NCBI GenBank assembly: GCA_936450465.1
Contig: OW388304.1
Location: 41,106,914-41,170,913 of the forward strand
DNA length: 64,000 nt
Source of the DNA: Gibbula magus
Taxonomy: Eukaryota > Mollusca > Gastropoda > Trochida > Trochidae
Direction of reading: 5' to 3'
Part shown: piece by piece, positions 37,045 to 47,646 of the stretch
Position numbering within the stretch: position 1 is the stretch's first letter
Layout: each line of letters starts with the position of its first letter
Translations under genes and position numbers: made by a program
The notes under the pieces: model-generated
The model's input: only the letters and a program-made list of their open reading frames with translations
Told to the model about the DNA's origin: nothing
Databases searched by the model: none

Positions 37045-38530
37045 ATTGGCATTTTTCAGCTATTAGTTAGTCTAACTTGAAAACTGCATGAATAAATCAA
37101 TAATAAATCAGCTACACAATCAATGGTATTTATTTATTCCTTTTATCAGGAATTACTAGACATGAAATCCTAATCCGAATCCTTTTAAAATTGCATGACA
37201 AATCATCGGAAAAGGGGATGTTTGAAGCGAAGAATATCGTCTGATATTATGCTTCATTTCATATTTCATGGTTCTCTCCCACTTAATTTTTATATGGAGA
37301 TAATGATTACGCTAGCAATATTACATGTGTTGCAATACCTCGCATCAAACAGGAAATGTTTTTATATTGATTGATTTGAGCAAATATGTATCACAGTCAC
37401 TTTTTATGTTTGGAGATTGATATGAAAACTGACTTGCAGAAATATTCTTTCTTGTTCACTCAGGTATAAAATTTCAACAATTTTAACCCTTAGCCTGTGA
37501 TATATTGACCACATTCTGGGATGGTCTGTGCATTCTCTTTAACAGTGTATAAGGCTTCAAAAAAACTGAAAACTGCATGAATAAATCAATAATAAATCAG
37601 CTACACAATCAATGGTATTATCATGCCAGAATTAGATATCTTCTCCAAATCGACCGGGATAAGTTTCTGTTGAAGGCTTATATCTCTTTCTTCTTGTGAT
37701 CAATGATACTCCAGCAAAGGTTTGTTGTTAGTAAGTGGCCAATGTAAGATTATTCTGTATGGTAATTCCTGAAAACTAGTCCATCAGAATGGTTCGTCAC
37801 TTAAAGTCAACATCTAAATGCATCTAAATGCATCTCAATGAAGCTAAATTGTAAATTGTAAATTGATGAAGCTTGTGCACAAAATAAGAGACAAAATAAA
37901 TATTAAAAAATATGAAAATTAACAAAAACATTTTACAAAGTTTTAATATATATAACCAAACATCCATAACCATTTCAATTACTATAATATTGTAAGTAAA
38001 TGATATCAAACATAAAAATTGATCACATAGAATGAATTTCTTCAAACGGCAGAAAAAATCCAATTCATGACGAAACGGACTTGGTGAATTAATGCTAATT
38101 TCAAAGTCTATCCTGCTGTCAACACTTAAACAAGAATACAACACCATTTGCCTTTTATCAGGAATTACTAGACATGAAATCCTAATCCAAATCCTTTTAC
38201 AATTGCATAACAAATCATCGGAAAAGGGGATGTTTGAAGCCAAAAATATTGTCTGATATTATGCTTCATTTCATATTTCATTGTTCTCTCCCACTCAATT
38301 TTTACATGGAGATAATGATTACGCTAGCAATATTACATGTGCGACAATACCTCGCATCAAACAGGAAATGTTTTTATATTGATTGATTTGAGCAAATATG
38401 TATCATAGTCACTTGTAATGTTTGGATATTGATATGAAAACTGACTTTCAGAAATATCCTTTCTTCTTCACTCAGGTATAAAGTTTCAACAATTTTAACC
38501 CTTAGCCTGTGAGATATTGACCACATTCTG
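37045..38530. repeat. Local segmental duplication, units about 1.0 kb apart
   Basis: 37137-37560 and 38150-38535 are near-identical, beginning 'ccttttatcaggaattac' in both. A second pair is 37078-37127 and 37570-37618 ('gaataaatcaataataaatc'). The duplicated unit ends in one copy of the 82-bp repeat that then expands at 38477-38960. No gene was seen in it. Confidence 0.85.
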
Positions 38531-38960
38531 GGATGGTCTATGCATTCTCTTTAACAGTGTATAAAGTTTCGACAAATTTAACCCATAATCTGTGAGATAT
38601 TGACCACATTCTGGGATGGTCTGTGCATTCTCTTTAACAGTGTATAAAGTTTCAACAAATTTAACCCTTAATCTCTGAGATATTGACCACATTCTGGGAT
38701 GGTCTGTGCATTCTCTTTAACAGTGTATAAGGCTTCAACATTTTTAACCCTTAGTCTGTGAGTTAATGACCATATAAAGTTTCAACAATTTTAACCCTTA
38801 TTCTGTGAGATATTGAAAATATTCTGGGGTAGTCTGTTCATTCTCTTCAACAGGGTATAAGGTTTCAACAATTTTAACCCTTAGTCTGTGAGTGATTGAC
38901 CATATAAGGTTTCAACAATTTTAACCCTTAACATGTGAGTTAGAGATAGCCCATCCTAAG
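38477..38960. repeat. 82-bp tandem repeat
   Basis: The landmark 'gtataaagtttc' or 'gtataaggcttc' recurs at about 38477, 38558, 38640 and 38721, with shorter decayed units to about 38960. Each carries 'aattttaacccttagtctg' and 'cacattctgggatggtc'. A minus-strand open frame at 38495-38692 is a repeat product. Confidence 0.85.
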
Positions 38961-39199
38961 CCACTGAGCAATACCACTTTATCTTCTCTTACGAGTTGTG
39001 GTTCCTGCAGGTGGGCCACTCAGAATGTTGTTTTGCATTCAGTAATTTAGCAGGTAAAGGGTTTACCCAAAATGTTGTCAAATAGAATCAATGTTTAAGA
39101 TTCATCAAATTATTTGAAGCTTGTATGGATATGTTAGCAAATCATCTTTATCAATAACGTTACAGGGAGATATATCAGACACATCAGATCAGCCGACCA

Positions 39200-39655
39200 C
39201 TTTATCCATCCAGTCATCTTTCTATCCATCCTCTCCTCTGTCTATTTACTTATCATCACATATGTCCCTTATCAAGAATCCATCCTTTAACCCATCTATC
39301 CTCCAATCCATCCATCCATTTATTCACTCTTTAATTCTTTCACTTTCATTCATTCATCCACTTTATCCATCCAGCCATCCTTCTATCCATCCTCTCCTCT
39401 GTTTATTTGTCCATAACTCAACCTATCGATTTATCATCACATTTGTCCTTCATCATAGTCCATCCATCAGTTCATTCACTCTTTCATTCATTCATTCATC
39501 AGTTCATTCACTCTTTCATTCATTCATTCATCAGTTCATTCACTCTTTCATTCATTCATTCATCAGTTCATTCACTCTTTCATTCATTCATTCACTCTTT
39601 CATTCATTCATTCATCAGTTCATTCACTCTTTCATTCATTCATTCATTCATGTGA
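39200..39655. repeat. ATCC/ATTC tetranucleotide repeats with a 32-bp minisatellite
   Basis: (ATCC)n-rich sequence at 39200-39400 passes into about five copies of a 32-bp unit of type 'agttcattcactctttcatt' plus (CATT)3 at 39469-39655. The plus-strand open frame reading Phe, Ile, His and Ser repeats is an artefact. Confidence 0.9.
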
Positions 39656-39659
39656 CTAT

Positions 39660-40256
39660 GTGTCAAACAACCACATAGCTGGCATTCATTAATTTTGTAA
39701 ATCTACGGACTCCATTAATCAATCTATTTGTAAATCCATTATTCCTTCATCATTCATACTTTCTCTCCATCAAATTGTCCATCCATCAATTGACCATTCA
39801 CTCACAAATCAACATGCATTTGAAAATTATTAACCTATAAACAGCAATTTCAACTTAATTTTAATTTTCATTTGTAAATAACGTTTTGGATGAACTATCA
39901 ACTGGAATATTAAGAAAAATAAAGAAAGAAAAACAAATGAATCAGGGTTAATCTAAAAAAAAATCCATGCAAAAAAATGAACATTTGTGAAAGTTGAGGT
40001 TAACAGTTGAAGCATGCTATTTCCAGATACTAGCGGAACAGTTACAGATAAAACTACTTGTTTTCATGATAGCTTTCAGATAAAACATGTGCCAGAGGTA
40101 TTAAGGTATTTTTTCTTCTGAAACCAACATTCTTTATTCCCACAAAGTGGAATTGTTTACTCCTCCCAATCAACTGGAAAGATAAATACTGCCAACAAAC
40201 TCAACTTTACTGTTTGTAATCCAGATACTGTTGGATATGTCAGATATGTTTGTGGT
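39660..40256. other. EMC10 intron, nothing recognised
   Basis: No supported exon or repeat family. Confidence 0.4.
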
Positions 40257-40730
40257 TGCCATCGTCTGCTCGCATCGGGCGAGATATGCATTTTTACAAG
40301 AAATTCATATTCACCCTTGTGACAACGCGACGGAAAAACTTGTGACTTGGTCAGCGCCCCCTGTAGGACAAAATGAATTACCTCCCTTACATTGACCTAT
40401 CAAATTGCTTGTTACAAACCCAGTCTTTTCCTATTTAAATTAGGAGTGTTCAAAGTCAGAAATAATTTCATATTAATCCCTTAGTTATGTTGCGACAAAA
40501 GTCATAAAAACGTATATATATAGGTCACCAAAAAATAGTTGATTTATAACCATAGCTGCTGGTAAAACATCGCGACAGAAGTGCGTTTGTATCCGCGCAT
40601 TTGATTGGTCTACACCATAGCTCGATAATCAGGCTACTTCCTGTCTCAATCTATCTGTCGAGGTGTCGCAAGGGTGAATATGAATTTCTTGTAAATGCAT
40701 ATCTCGCCTTATGCGTGCGGGAGATGGATG
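40257..40730. mobile_element. TIR element, about 475 bp with long TIRs
   Basis: Left 'cgagatatgcat' followed by 'acaagaaattcatattcacc' (about 40282-40318) is inverted at 40669-40706 on the right. The match extends outward to both ends, giving TIRs of about 60 bp with a small gap. The interior has no coding frame. It is immediately followed by a 12-bp minisatellite. Confidence 0.8.
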
Positions 40731-40912
40731 GTATTTTGATGGTATTTTGATGGTATTTTGATGGTATCATGATGGTATTTTGATAGTGTTTGATGGAATC
40801 AAACTAAATGCCAGAAAACTCAACTTTAGTCCAAGATGCTGTAGGATATGTTAGGATATGTGGATACTATCTTGATACTATCTTGATACTATCTTGATAC
40901 TATCTTCCTTCA
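40731..40912. repeat. Two 12-bp minisatellites
   Basis: About five copies of TGATGGTATTTT at 40731-40790 and four copies of TTGATACTATCT at about 40866-40912, separated by 70 bp of unique sequence. Confidence 0.85.
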
Positions 40913-41276
40913 TGGTTAAGAACAAAGAGGTCAGGGAAGGTGAAATAAAAACTGCTGAGAGAATTGTCGAGAGGCACTGATAATTGCCTTCGTTTATTGG
41001 TCAGGATGTTCAGCTGTCTAGATTGTTACAATGTCTTTTTGATTCACCAAACTGATGAGAGGAAAAAATTCAAAGTCTGGAAAAAATATTTTTTGAAAAA
41101 ATACTTCAATTAAATGTGTTTTATTGAATTTGTAAAATCTTTAATTGAATCAATTTAGACAATGTATTCAAGTAACTATAAATCAACACTTTAGCTGTTT
41201 GATTTTAAATAACATTTCCGCCTTCAGGAAGTTAGTTCCCGAAATATTATGTTAAAGACTGACTATTATTGGTATT

Positions 41277-41493
41277 CAGGGTTCGAAGTCAGCACTAGCC
41301 CGCTAGTCCATGGCTAGTGAAAAAGAAGCTGCGCTAGTAAGTGTAAAAAAGGATAGTCAGAAGGACTAGTTATAATTTGAGGTGAAATGATCATGGAGAT
41401 GTATTGGCTAGCTGGAATAAGTCTGGACTAGTACTTTTAGAAATGTACTAGTCCGAGTGGCTACTGCATTGAAAAAGGTAATTTCAAATCCCT
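41277..41493. mobile_element. hAT-like short element rich in CTAGT palindromes
   Basis: The ends CAGGGTTCGAA and TTCAAATCCCTG are inverted. The flanking 8-mers TTGGTATT and CTGGTATT differ at one site. Internally there are repeated CTAG-containing words, including the palindromic 'ggactagta' and 'tactagtcc' pair. No coding. Confidence 0.6.
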
Positions 41494-41667
41494 GGTATTA
41501 CTGACCAATATGATATTAGAAATATCAGTCTTTGTCAAGAAAACAATTCATTCTGTCGATAGACGATTACTGGGATGTTGAAAATTTGATTTCAGACAGA
41601 AATTGAACTAATTGTAGATTTTCAAAGTTCTCTTAGTGCTAATTAAGATAGTTGTAAGTACCATTCC

Positions 41668-42011
41668 TTAAATTCTCTCTCCAAATTTTACTTTTTCAAA
41701 ATAGCCATTTATTATGATAGTTTATGTCATTCATAGAGGGTAAAACACTGCACTAAACAAACCAATTATCTGTAGTGGTAGTGATGATGCCACATAAAAG
41801 GCAAAACACTGCATTGCAGCCATTTTAATGTGAACACCTTGTATCGTTTCGAAGGACAAAAATGATTGATTGCCATTACTAAACCAATCCATGAACATTT
41901 TGTATTTAACCTGGTTTTCGGAAGAGCAAAGGATCTTTTAATGTTGGTTATCAATAACTTTCAAATTTCATCAACTTATTGGCGCGAAAATATGTGCTAC
42001 AGCCCCTTTAA
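41668..42011. mobile_element. MITE family 1, diverged
   Basis: The right end TGTGCTACAGCCCCTTTAA is clear (TTAA at 42008-42011). The left end is degraded at about 41668. Body blocks 'atttattatgatagtttatg' and 'agagggtaaaacac' are recognisable. The core is mutated to 'attgcagccatttta'. Confidence 0.75.
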
Positions 42012-42059
42012 CATTGGCTTATAACAATCTTAGTGATAAGAGATCTTCGAAAATCTAGG

Positions 42060-42371
42060 TGAGGTGAGTTGGGGTTTAACGCCGCTTTCAAGATTATTTC
42101 ACTTATATCGCGGCTGCTAGTATTACGGCAGGGAGAAAGCCCGCAACGCCATGTGGCTATGCATTGCGGTGAAACCTGCGAGCATCGGCTGGAACTAGCG
42201 AACCATGGGTGGTACTACGCTGAAATTCAGTGTAACATTGCACCCAAACCTTACTGCGTGTAGAACAGTTCTCTACTGCAGACAGGGTTGCTGTGCCCCT
42301 GGCGGGATTCCAACCGCGGACCTCTTGATCCGAAGCCGAACGCGCTAACCACTGCGCTATCCCGCCCCCCA
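42060..42371 (-). mobile_element. SINE family A, full length with 10-bp target duplication
   Basis: Flanked by AAAATCTAGG at 42050-42059 and 42372-42381. The head, body and tail are all intact, and the minus-strand head reads GGGCGGGATAGCGCAGTGG. EMC10-sense orientation. Confidence 0.95.
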
Positions 42372-42404
42372 AAAATCTAGGCCCAGATGTCTAATTATGT
42401 TAAA

Positions 42405-42603
42405 ATAATAATAACACTTTATTGTCCGCAATACAAGGTACATAGGAAATTTGGTTTGTGCATTTTGCACCCGGCAGCCACAGTGCAGCGCTGAGCGCCA
42501 AGCAAGGAATCTTTTAACGTCTTTTGGTATGACGGGGTCGGGAATCGAACCCCGACCTACCGGGTGATGAGCGGACGCTCTACCAACTGAGCTACATCCC
42601 CGG
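42405..42603 (-). mobile_element. SINE family B, tRNA-derived with (ATT)n tail
   Basis: On the minus strand: a tRNA-like head GGGGATGTAGCTCAGTTGG, B box GGTTCGATTCC in a 5-bp T-stem, then a 110-bp body and a 3' end TTATTGTCC-type region with an AATAA signal and a short ATT repeat at the left. The anticodon stem does not pair fully (two mismatched pairs) and the acceptor stem has one A-A mismatch, so it is a tRNA-like head rather than a functional tRNA gene. It lies only 33 bp from a family A SINE. Confidence 0.8.
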
Positions 42604-43286
42604 TAGATGTAGCCAATATAATATTTAGTTCATGAATATTTCCTAAAAGGACTGATGATTAAACATACATGTATGACCAAATCAGAATTTAACTGGAATT
42701 TTGTCAATTGAAGGGTGTAGACCCCTAGCTTGTGATTAGTAAAACACAAGGAACTTGCACAAATATGCATATAAATTTAAATTGCAGTAAATTATTGAGA
42801 AATATTAATTTCATTTCTTAAATTTTGAAAATAGGACAGGTAGATTTTCATTCAGACTGGTAATTTATTCCTTTTATCAGTCCAGCTGTCTGGCTTGGAT
42901 TTTTGGGAGTTTTTTTACATTGTTGAATGTATTTATTAAGGGTTTTAATAACATCACTGAAAATGTGACCAGAAATCCAAAAAGTACACAAAATATATCA
43001 CACTGTACTTTTTCACGCAGTCAAAGATGTTTAAAACAGTGTACCTTTAAGAAAAGATTTCTAAATTCAAAACACCAAATAACTGCAAGAATATTCATTC
43101 CACAGCTTTCACCAAGAATAACACAGATTTGAATGAAGTTCTTTGATCTCATTATATATAACATCAATTGACCTTTCAGTTTACATCAACAAATTGCGAA
43201 GATCAATATCTCTTGGAATATTCTGAATTGAAAGAAAACAAAACAGAAATCTCAAAATAGAAAATCCAATAACCTGATGCTTTTTA

Positions 43287-43585
43287 GAGGTGAGGTGAGG
43301 GGAGATTATGGTTTCAAGAGTATTTCACTTATATCACGGCTGCTAGCATCATTTCAGGGAGAAAGCCCGCAACGCCATGTGGCTATGCATTGCGGTGAAA
43401 CCTGCGGATATCAGCTGGAACTAGCGAGCAATGGGTGGTACAACATTGAAATTCAGTGTAGCATTGCACCTAAACCTTACTGCGTGTAGAACAGTTGTCT
43501 ACTGCAGACAAAGTTGCCGTGCCCCTGGCGGGATTCTAACCCTCGACCTTCTTGATTCACTAACCACTGTGCTATTCCACCCCCG
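43287..43585 (-). mobile_element. SINE family A, near full length
   Basis: Tail left, head right. Part of the 3' end (the 'ttaacgccgc' block) is deleted, and the head is short of about 20 bp around the anticodon arm. EMC10-sense orientation. Confidence 0.88.
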
Positions 43586-43905
43586 GCTATCACTGAATAA
43601 AGTGTTGAAAGTGTGTATAGACAATAAATGGGTGGAAGACAAAACCGGTCAAGGAATATTAATCCAAAACCTGGTTACATCCTTTGTCACAATTCTAAAC
43701 AATTAATGTCTGAGTTATGAGTGGTATAAAAAGTTTGACAAAAAAAATGAAATATGCAAATTAGTTTGATTGAAGATTTGTTAGTGAAATTAACAATCAA
43801 AATGTTGCAAAATTAAGTTGAATTATGACTATCGCCGAATAAGGTGAATAAGAGCAGACCTCCAATAGGGGCCTGGTTTATATCTCATCAATTATTACTC
43901 CCTAC

Positions 43906-44519
43906 AATAAGTTGCTTCTTTGGATTACTAATAGCTGTGATCATATTTATAATTTGAATTTAAGCCCTGAGCAAATTTTATTTGGTATTAAAGAAAATGT
44001 GATAACTGATAGAGTCTTTGACTTAATTCTAATTCTTTCAAAGTTTTTTATTTATAAATGCAAACTGAAAAAGGTGAAACTATCCCTCAAGCATTTTCAA
44101 AATGAATTACAAAATAGATATAACATAGAAAAGCAAATTCATACTGATAGATGTGAACAAAATAAATTTTATACACACTGGCTTTTCTACCACTCTTTGA
44201 TCAAGACTCCAGTAGCTTTATTTTCCATCGTAAAATTGTATTATTTTTATTGTTTCATTATAATCAAAACTTTCAAAAGTCTCACCATGGCTATATTTTG
44301 CAATCTCTTTTCTCTATGGTTAGACAAATAAACAATAACCTTATATCTACATATAAATGGGTAAATGTGTGAGTGAATGTGATGTGCTATGTTTTGTGTA
44401 AAAATCACAGAAAACTATCTCATTTATTTCTTCTGCTTCTCTGGACAGGAGTCCTTTCTTGTAACAGGGTTCTCTGTAATAAAAAGTTAATTACAAAAAA
44501 ATAATATAATAATAATAAT
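43906..44519 (+). mobile_element. 5'-truncated LINE fragment, C-terminal RT region
   Basis: A 614-bp insertion flanked by the 14-bp duplication TTATTACTCCCTAC (43892-43905 and 44520-44533). It stays open from the insertion edge to a stop at 44329-44331 and encodes the typical C-terminal tail of a non-LTR retrotransposon ORF2 (NLSPEQILFG, then FFIYKCKLKK, LKHFQNELQNRYNIEK). It then has about 190 bp of 3' UTR and an (AAT)n tail. The polymerase core is absent, so it is a dead-on-arrival copy. The clade is not assigned from this fragment. Confidence 0.8.
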
Positions 44520-44748
44520 TTATTACTCCCTACTATATAGCTACAATTCTACTCCCAGGCACTTTGAGGGTTAGTACCACTCTTAATCCGGTTTAATTGA
44601 GTCACATGATGAGGAGTTTGTGTTATTCTTAGAAAATTTAGTCAAACATCAGAAGTTGTCACATGTATTGGTCAAACCTAAAAATATTGGCCTCAAATAA
44701 CACCCGGGTTACAATAAGCACCAGGGAGGGTAAGAGCCCTTAATTGTT

Positions 44749-45088
44749 TTTTTTAATTTTTTTTTTTTTATTTCCATTTTTTCAGTACATTTCCATTCAC
44801 ATCAAATAAAGTATACATACATGTGCATAGGTACATACATTCAATGTCTTATCATGGGAGTTTTTGCAGGATCTTTGAAAATCACATGGAGAGAAGACCA
44901 GAACTTAGAGAATCTTGCATATGTACATTTTGAGAAAGCCATAGTTCTTGTTATTTGGTAATATCTCGTTAATTCTAGTTTTAAAGGTTTGAAATTTGGT
45001 TGAATTTTTTTAATATTGCATTTGTAAAGAAACAATTTTGTTATGAGAATATTTGCATTCAATGGGTTATTATTTTTACCTCTAATTA
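44749..45088 (-). mobile_element. 5'-truncated LINE fragment with A-rich tail
   Basis: A 340-bp minus-strand insertion flanked by the 11-bp duplication CCTTAATTGTT (44738-44748 and 45089-45099). The minus strand reads NPLNANILITKLFLYKCN, then QPNFKPLKLELTRYYQI, the same kind of ORF2 C-terminus as its neighbour at 43906-44519, with a stop at about 44841, a short 3' UTR, and an A-rich tail at 44749-44775 (plus-strand T run). It is from a different LINE lineage or subfamily than the plus-strand insertion. Confidence 0.8.
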
Positions 45089-45453
45089 CCTTAATTGTTA
45101 ATAAGGGCCCGGGCCCCTAACAGAGGAAATGCTATAGTCCCTGTACAGTTATCAAGCGACGCTATTTCAACTATTGGTATTTCTCTGCAATACCACACAC
45201 TAATACACTAATCTAATACCCACTGCGAGTGTCTGATGATATTCGCTGAAGGTCGCATGAGAGATAGCATCAGTTCCTTGTAATGAAGATGCTATTGGCA
45301 AGGGATGTCAAAGGCTGGCGGTATCTTAGATATAATTGCTCGCATTAGGAGAAATGTAAATATAAATGAGTTGACGGACACAGAAAGCATTGATATGATG
45401 ATAAATCAAGTTTGAAAATAGAAAAACCTTGACCGTATGACTGTGTTTAGATA

Positions 45454-46047
45454 GGTGAGGTGAGTTGTGGTTTAACAAGGCTTTCAAGATTATTACACGG
45501 CTGCTAGTATTATTGCAGGGAGAATGCCTGCAAAGCCATGGTGGCTATACATTGCGGTGAAACCTGCGAGCATTGGTTCGCAGTGAACCATTGGTGATAC
45601 TACACTGAAATATCATTTTAGCATTGCACCCAGGTGAGGCGAGGTGAGTTGGGGTTTAACGCCGCTTTCAAGAGTATTTCACTTATATCGCGGCTGCTAG
45701 TATTACGGCAGGGAGAAAGCCCGCAACGCCATGTGGCTATGCTTTGCGGTGAAACCTGCGAGCATCGGCTGGAACTAGCGAACCATGGGTGGTACTATGC
45801 TGAAATTCAGTGTAGCATTGCACCCAAACCTTACTGCGTGTAGAACACCTCTTGATCCGAAGCTGCACGCGCTAACAACTGCGCTATCCGGCCCCCGCAT
45901 TGCACCCGAACAGTTTTCTACTGCAGACAAAGTTGCCGTGCCCCTGATGGGATGGAAATGGGACAAGGTGTCGAGCCCCTGGCAGGAAATGAACCGGACC
46001 ACTTGATCCAAAGATGAACGTGCTAACCACTGCGCTATCCTGGCCAC
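45454..46047 (-). mobile_element. SINE family A, split by another SINE A
   Basis: The outer copy covers 45454-45631 and resumes at 45897 with the duplicated GCATTGCACCC, through a head that ends near 46047. The head is degraded and carries an extra 'atgggacaaggtgtcg' segment at about 45957. Confidence 0.85.
45632..45896 (-). mobile_element. SINE family A inserted inside a SINE A
   Basis: The inner copy is bounded by the 11-bp target duplication GCATTGCACCC (45621-45631 and 45897-45907). About 50 bp of the head, including the B box, are deleted at 45846 (TGTAGAACA joins directly to CCTCTTGATCC). Confidence 0.9.
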
Positions 46048-46049
46048 TG

Positions 46050-46740
46050 TTTACAGACAGACGTTTATTTTGTAATATCGGCCTCATGGCCTATAATACA
46101 GCTACAAACTTTTACAGATCATGCAACAGTGTTCAGACTTTATATTGTGATCTTAGTCTGAAAACATAATGCAGGAACAGTGCTGTGCAGTAATTTGGTG
46201 GGTTTTTGTAAACTTGTGTTTGGTAAACTTGTGGGTTTTTGGATTGTAAAATTAATGTTAATGTTAGTGGGCCTTTGTAGACATTGTGTAGTTGTTTGAA
46301 GTTGTTGTCTCTGTACAGCTGGTATTTATTACATCGAAAGAAGACATGATTTTCAGTTTATGTTTCTGCGGCATCACATAGCGTACACAAGTAGTTTGTA
46401 TTTGGGGAATCCTCTTTACGTCTTTACATGTTAATTTCAAAGTTGTTATTCGAAATTTGAAACTTGATAAGTACGCGGATCAAGTGCTTAAACTTTAGTT
46501 CTGTGATATAGGGCTCCAGTTAAAGTTCATATTTAAACTGTGAATAATGGGTGAAGAAAGTGGAACTGTTAATTTTGCTGTGCCAGGTTTGGAATGTTAT
46601 ATCCTTCAATCGTTGTTCGAAAATGTACATGAATTGCTGCTCGTTTCTAACTCCGTCGTTTAACAGGAGAAAATCCGTTTCTGAATAATAATGTTCTCAC
46701 ATTTGTCATTCGATATTAAGGGGATGTGTCAACTGTTTGA
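46050..46740 (-). pseudogene. Degraded LINE ORF2 C-terminus and 3' UTR
   Basis: With several stops and frame slips, the minus strand reads a recognisable non-LTR ORF2 tail: TWHSKINSSTFFTHY, then KFKHLIRVLIKFQISNNN, then the Cys/His motif CTLCDAAE...ENHVFFRC, which matches the CCHC-like C-terminal finger of CR1/Jockey-group LINEs. It then continues to a 3' UTR ending in AATAAA near 46060. It abuts a SINE at 46047. It is non-functional. The clade is a guess from motif style. Confidence 0.7.
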
Positions 46741-46859
46741 GAGGCATTCTATAAGTTGGTGTTGTGAAGAAGACATGGATATTTATGGATGATCAACTTC
46801 TTTATTTAGCAATTGGGAGATTTCGTCATTGATCCTTATATCATTATCAAGCATGAGGA

Positions 46860-46923
46860 GTGAGTGAGTGAGTGAGTTATTGTTTAACGCCGCTTCGGCA
46901 GTATTGCAGCCATTAGCGGCGAA
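46860..46923 (-). mobile_element. 64-bp truncated retroelement insertion with 12-bp target duplication
   Basis: Only the last 64 bp of an element inserted, with a GTGA-repeat tail (minus: CTCACTCA) next to 'ttgtttaacgccgcttcgg'. It is flanked by CAAGCATGAGGA at 46848-46859 and 46924-46935. The same 3' end appears in fragments at about 16061 and 49218. Confidence 0.85.
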
Positions 46924-46939
46924 CAAGCATGAGGAAATA

Positions 46940-47646
46940 ATATTTTTAATATATATATCAAAGAAAAGATTAGATAAAAAGAACATTGTCTTGACAAAAA
47001 GATAGAAACTCAAATGCATGCCCATCAAATCAACTATCTTCACAGGTCTTTAAACATTGCCCCTATTATGATCCTCCCCCCCCCCCCACCCCCCCCAAAA
47101 AAAACTTTTCCGAGGGAGAGGGAGCACATGTGGGACACTTTTTGTTATATAGAATCCCCCCCCCCCCTTCCACAGCCAGCCAGCATTTGGACTCTTGGAA
47201 AATCGCACCCCCCAAACCCCCCCCATCTTCTCACCTGCCAATTTTGGAATTTTGATATGATAGAGGTACAAATGCTTGTCTATGAAATCTACACATCTAC
47301 TGCCTGTTTCTCGTCTATCGACTTGAGTTATCTATCTCAATGTACATCTGTAATCTGGAACAGTAGGCTCCATTCTACTCTTCACAATAACGTAAACTCC
47401 AGTCCTCAAAATAGTCCACTCATTTGGCAGTGGTGAATATACAATGTTCTTCACCTCCACTTATAACATCAAGGTTCTGTTTATTGTCGTGGCATAATAA
47501 ACACTTTCTGGATTCTTGGAATTAAGGGAAATCTTTAGTCTGTTGTGCAGGTGGTTGTTGCACAAAACAACATTGACACTGAGGTTAACTTTAGTGCTTT
47601 TATCTTTTAACATTGCGCTAAGGCTACCTTAGTGACTAATAGTGAC
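46940..47646. other. EMC10 intron with poly-C tracts
   Basis: C-runs at 47075-47096, 47156-47168 and 47207-47223. The plus-strand open frame over them (proline-rich) shows no family feature. 'ctaaggctaccttagtgac' at about 47616 repeats at about 47933 across the next MITE. Confidence 0.4.

Larger units (their letters stand above)
43836..45131. mobile_element. TIR element copy broken by two LINE insertions
   Basis: The outer pieces (43836-43905, 44520-44748, 45089-45131) match blocks of the element at 6345-6990, for example the rising 'ataagagc' and 'ctccaatagg' theme on the left, 'ttattactccctac' internally, and 'gggcccctaacagaggaaat' on the right. Two LINE fragments in opposite orientations split it, each with its own target duplication. 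Confidence 0.7.

Noticed and set aside
37824..38243. 139-codon minus-strand frame
   Set aside because: Lies across a local segmental duplication whose other copy does not keep the frame, and has no family motif.
39121..39678. 185-codon frame rich in FIHSF
   Set aside because: Translation of CATT and ATCC repeats. No domain.
42531..42603. Functional tRNA gene
   Set aside because: The head of SINE family B has good A and B boxes but a mismatched anticodon stem, and is continuous with a SINE body and (ATT)n tail.
47014..47436. Proline-rich 140-codon frame
   Set aside because: Created by poly-C tracts. No conserved feature.
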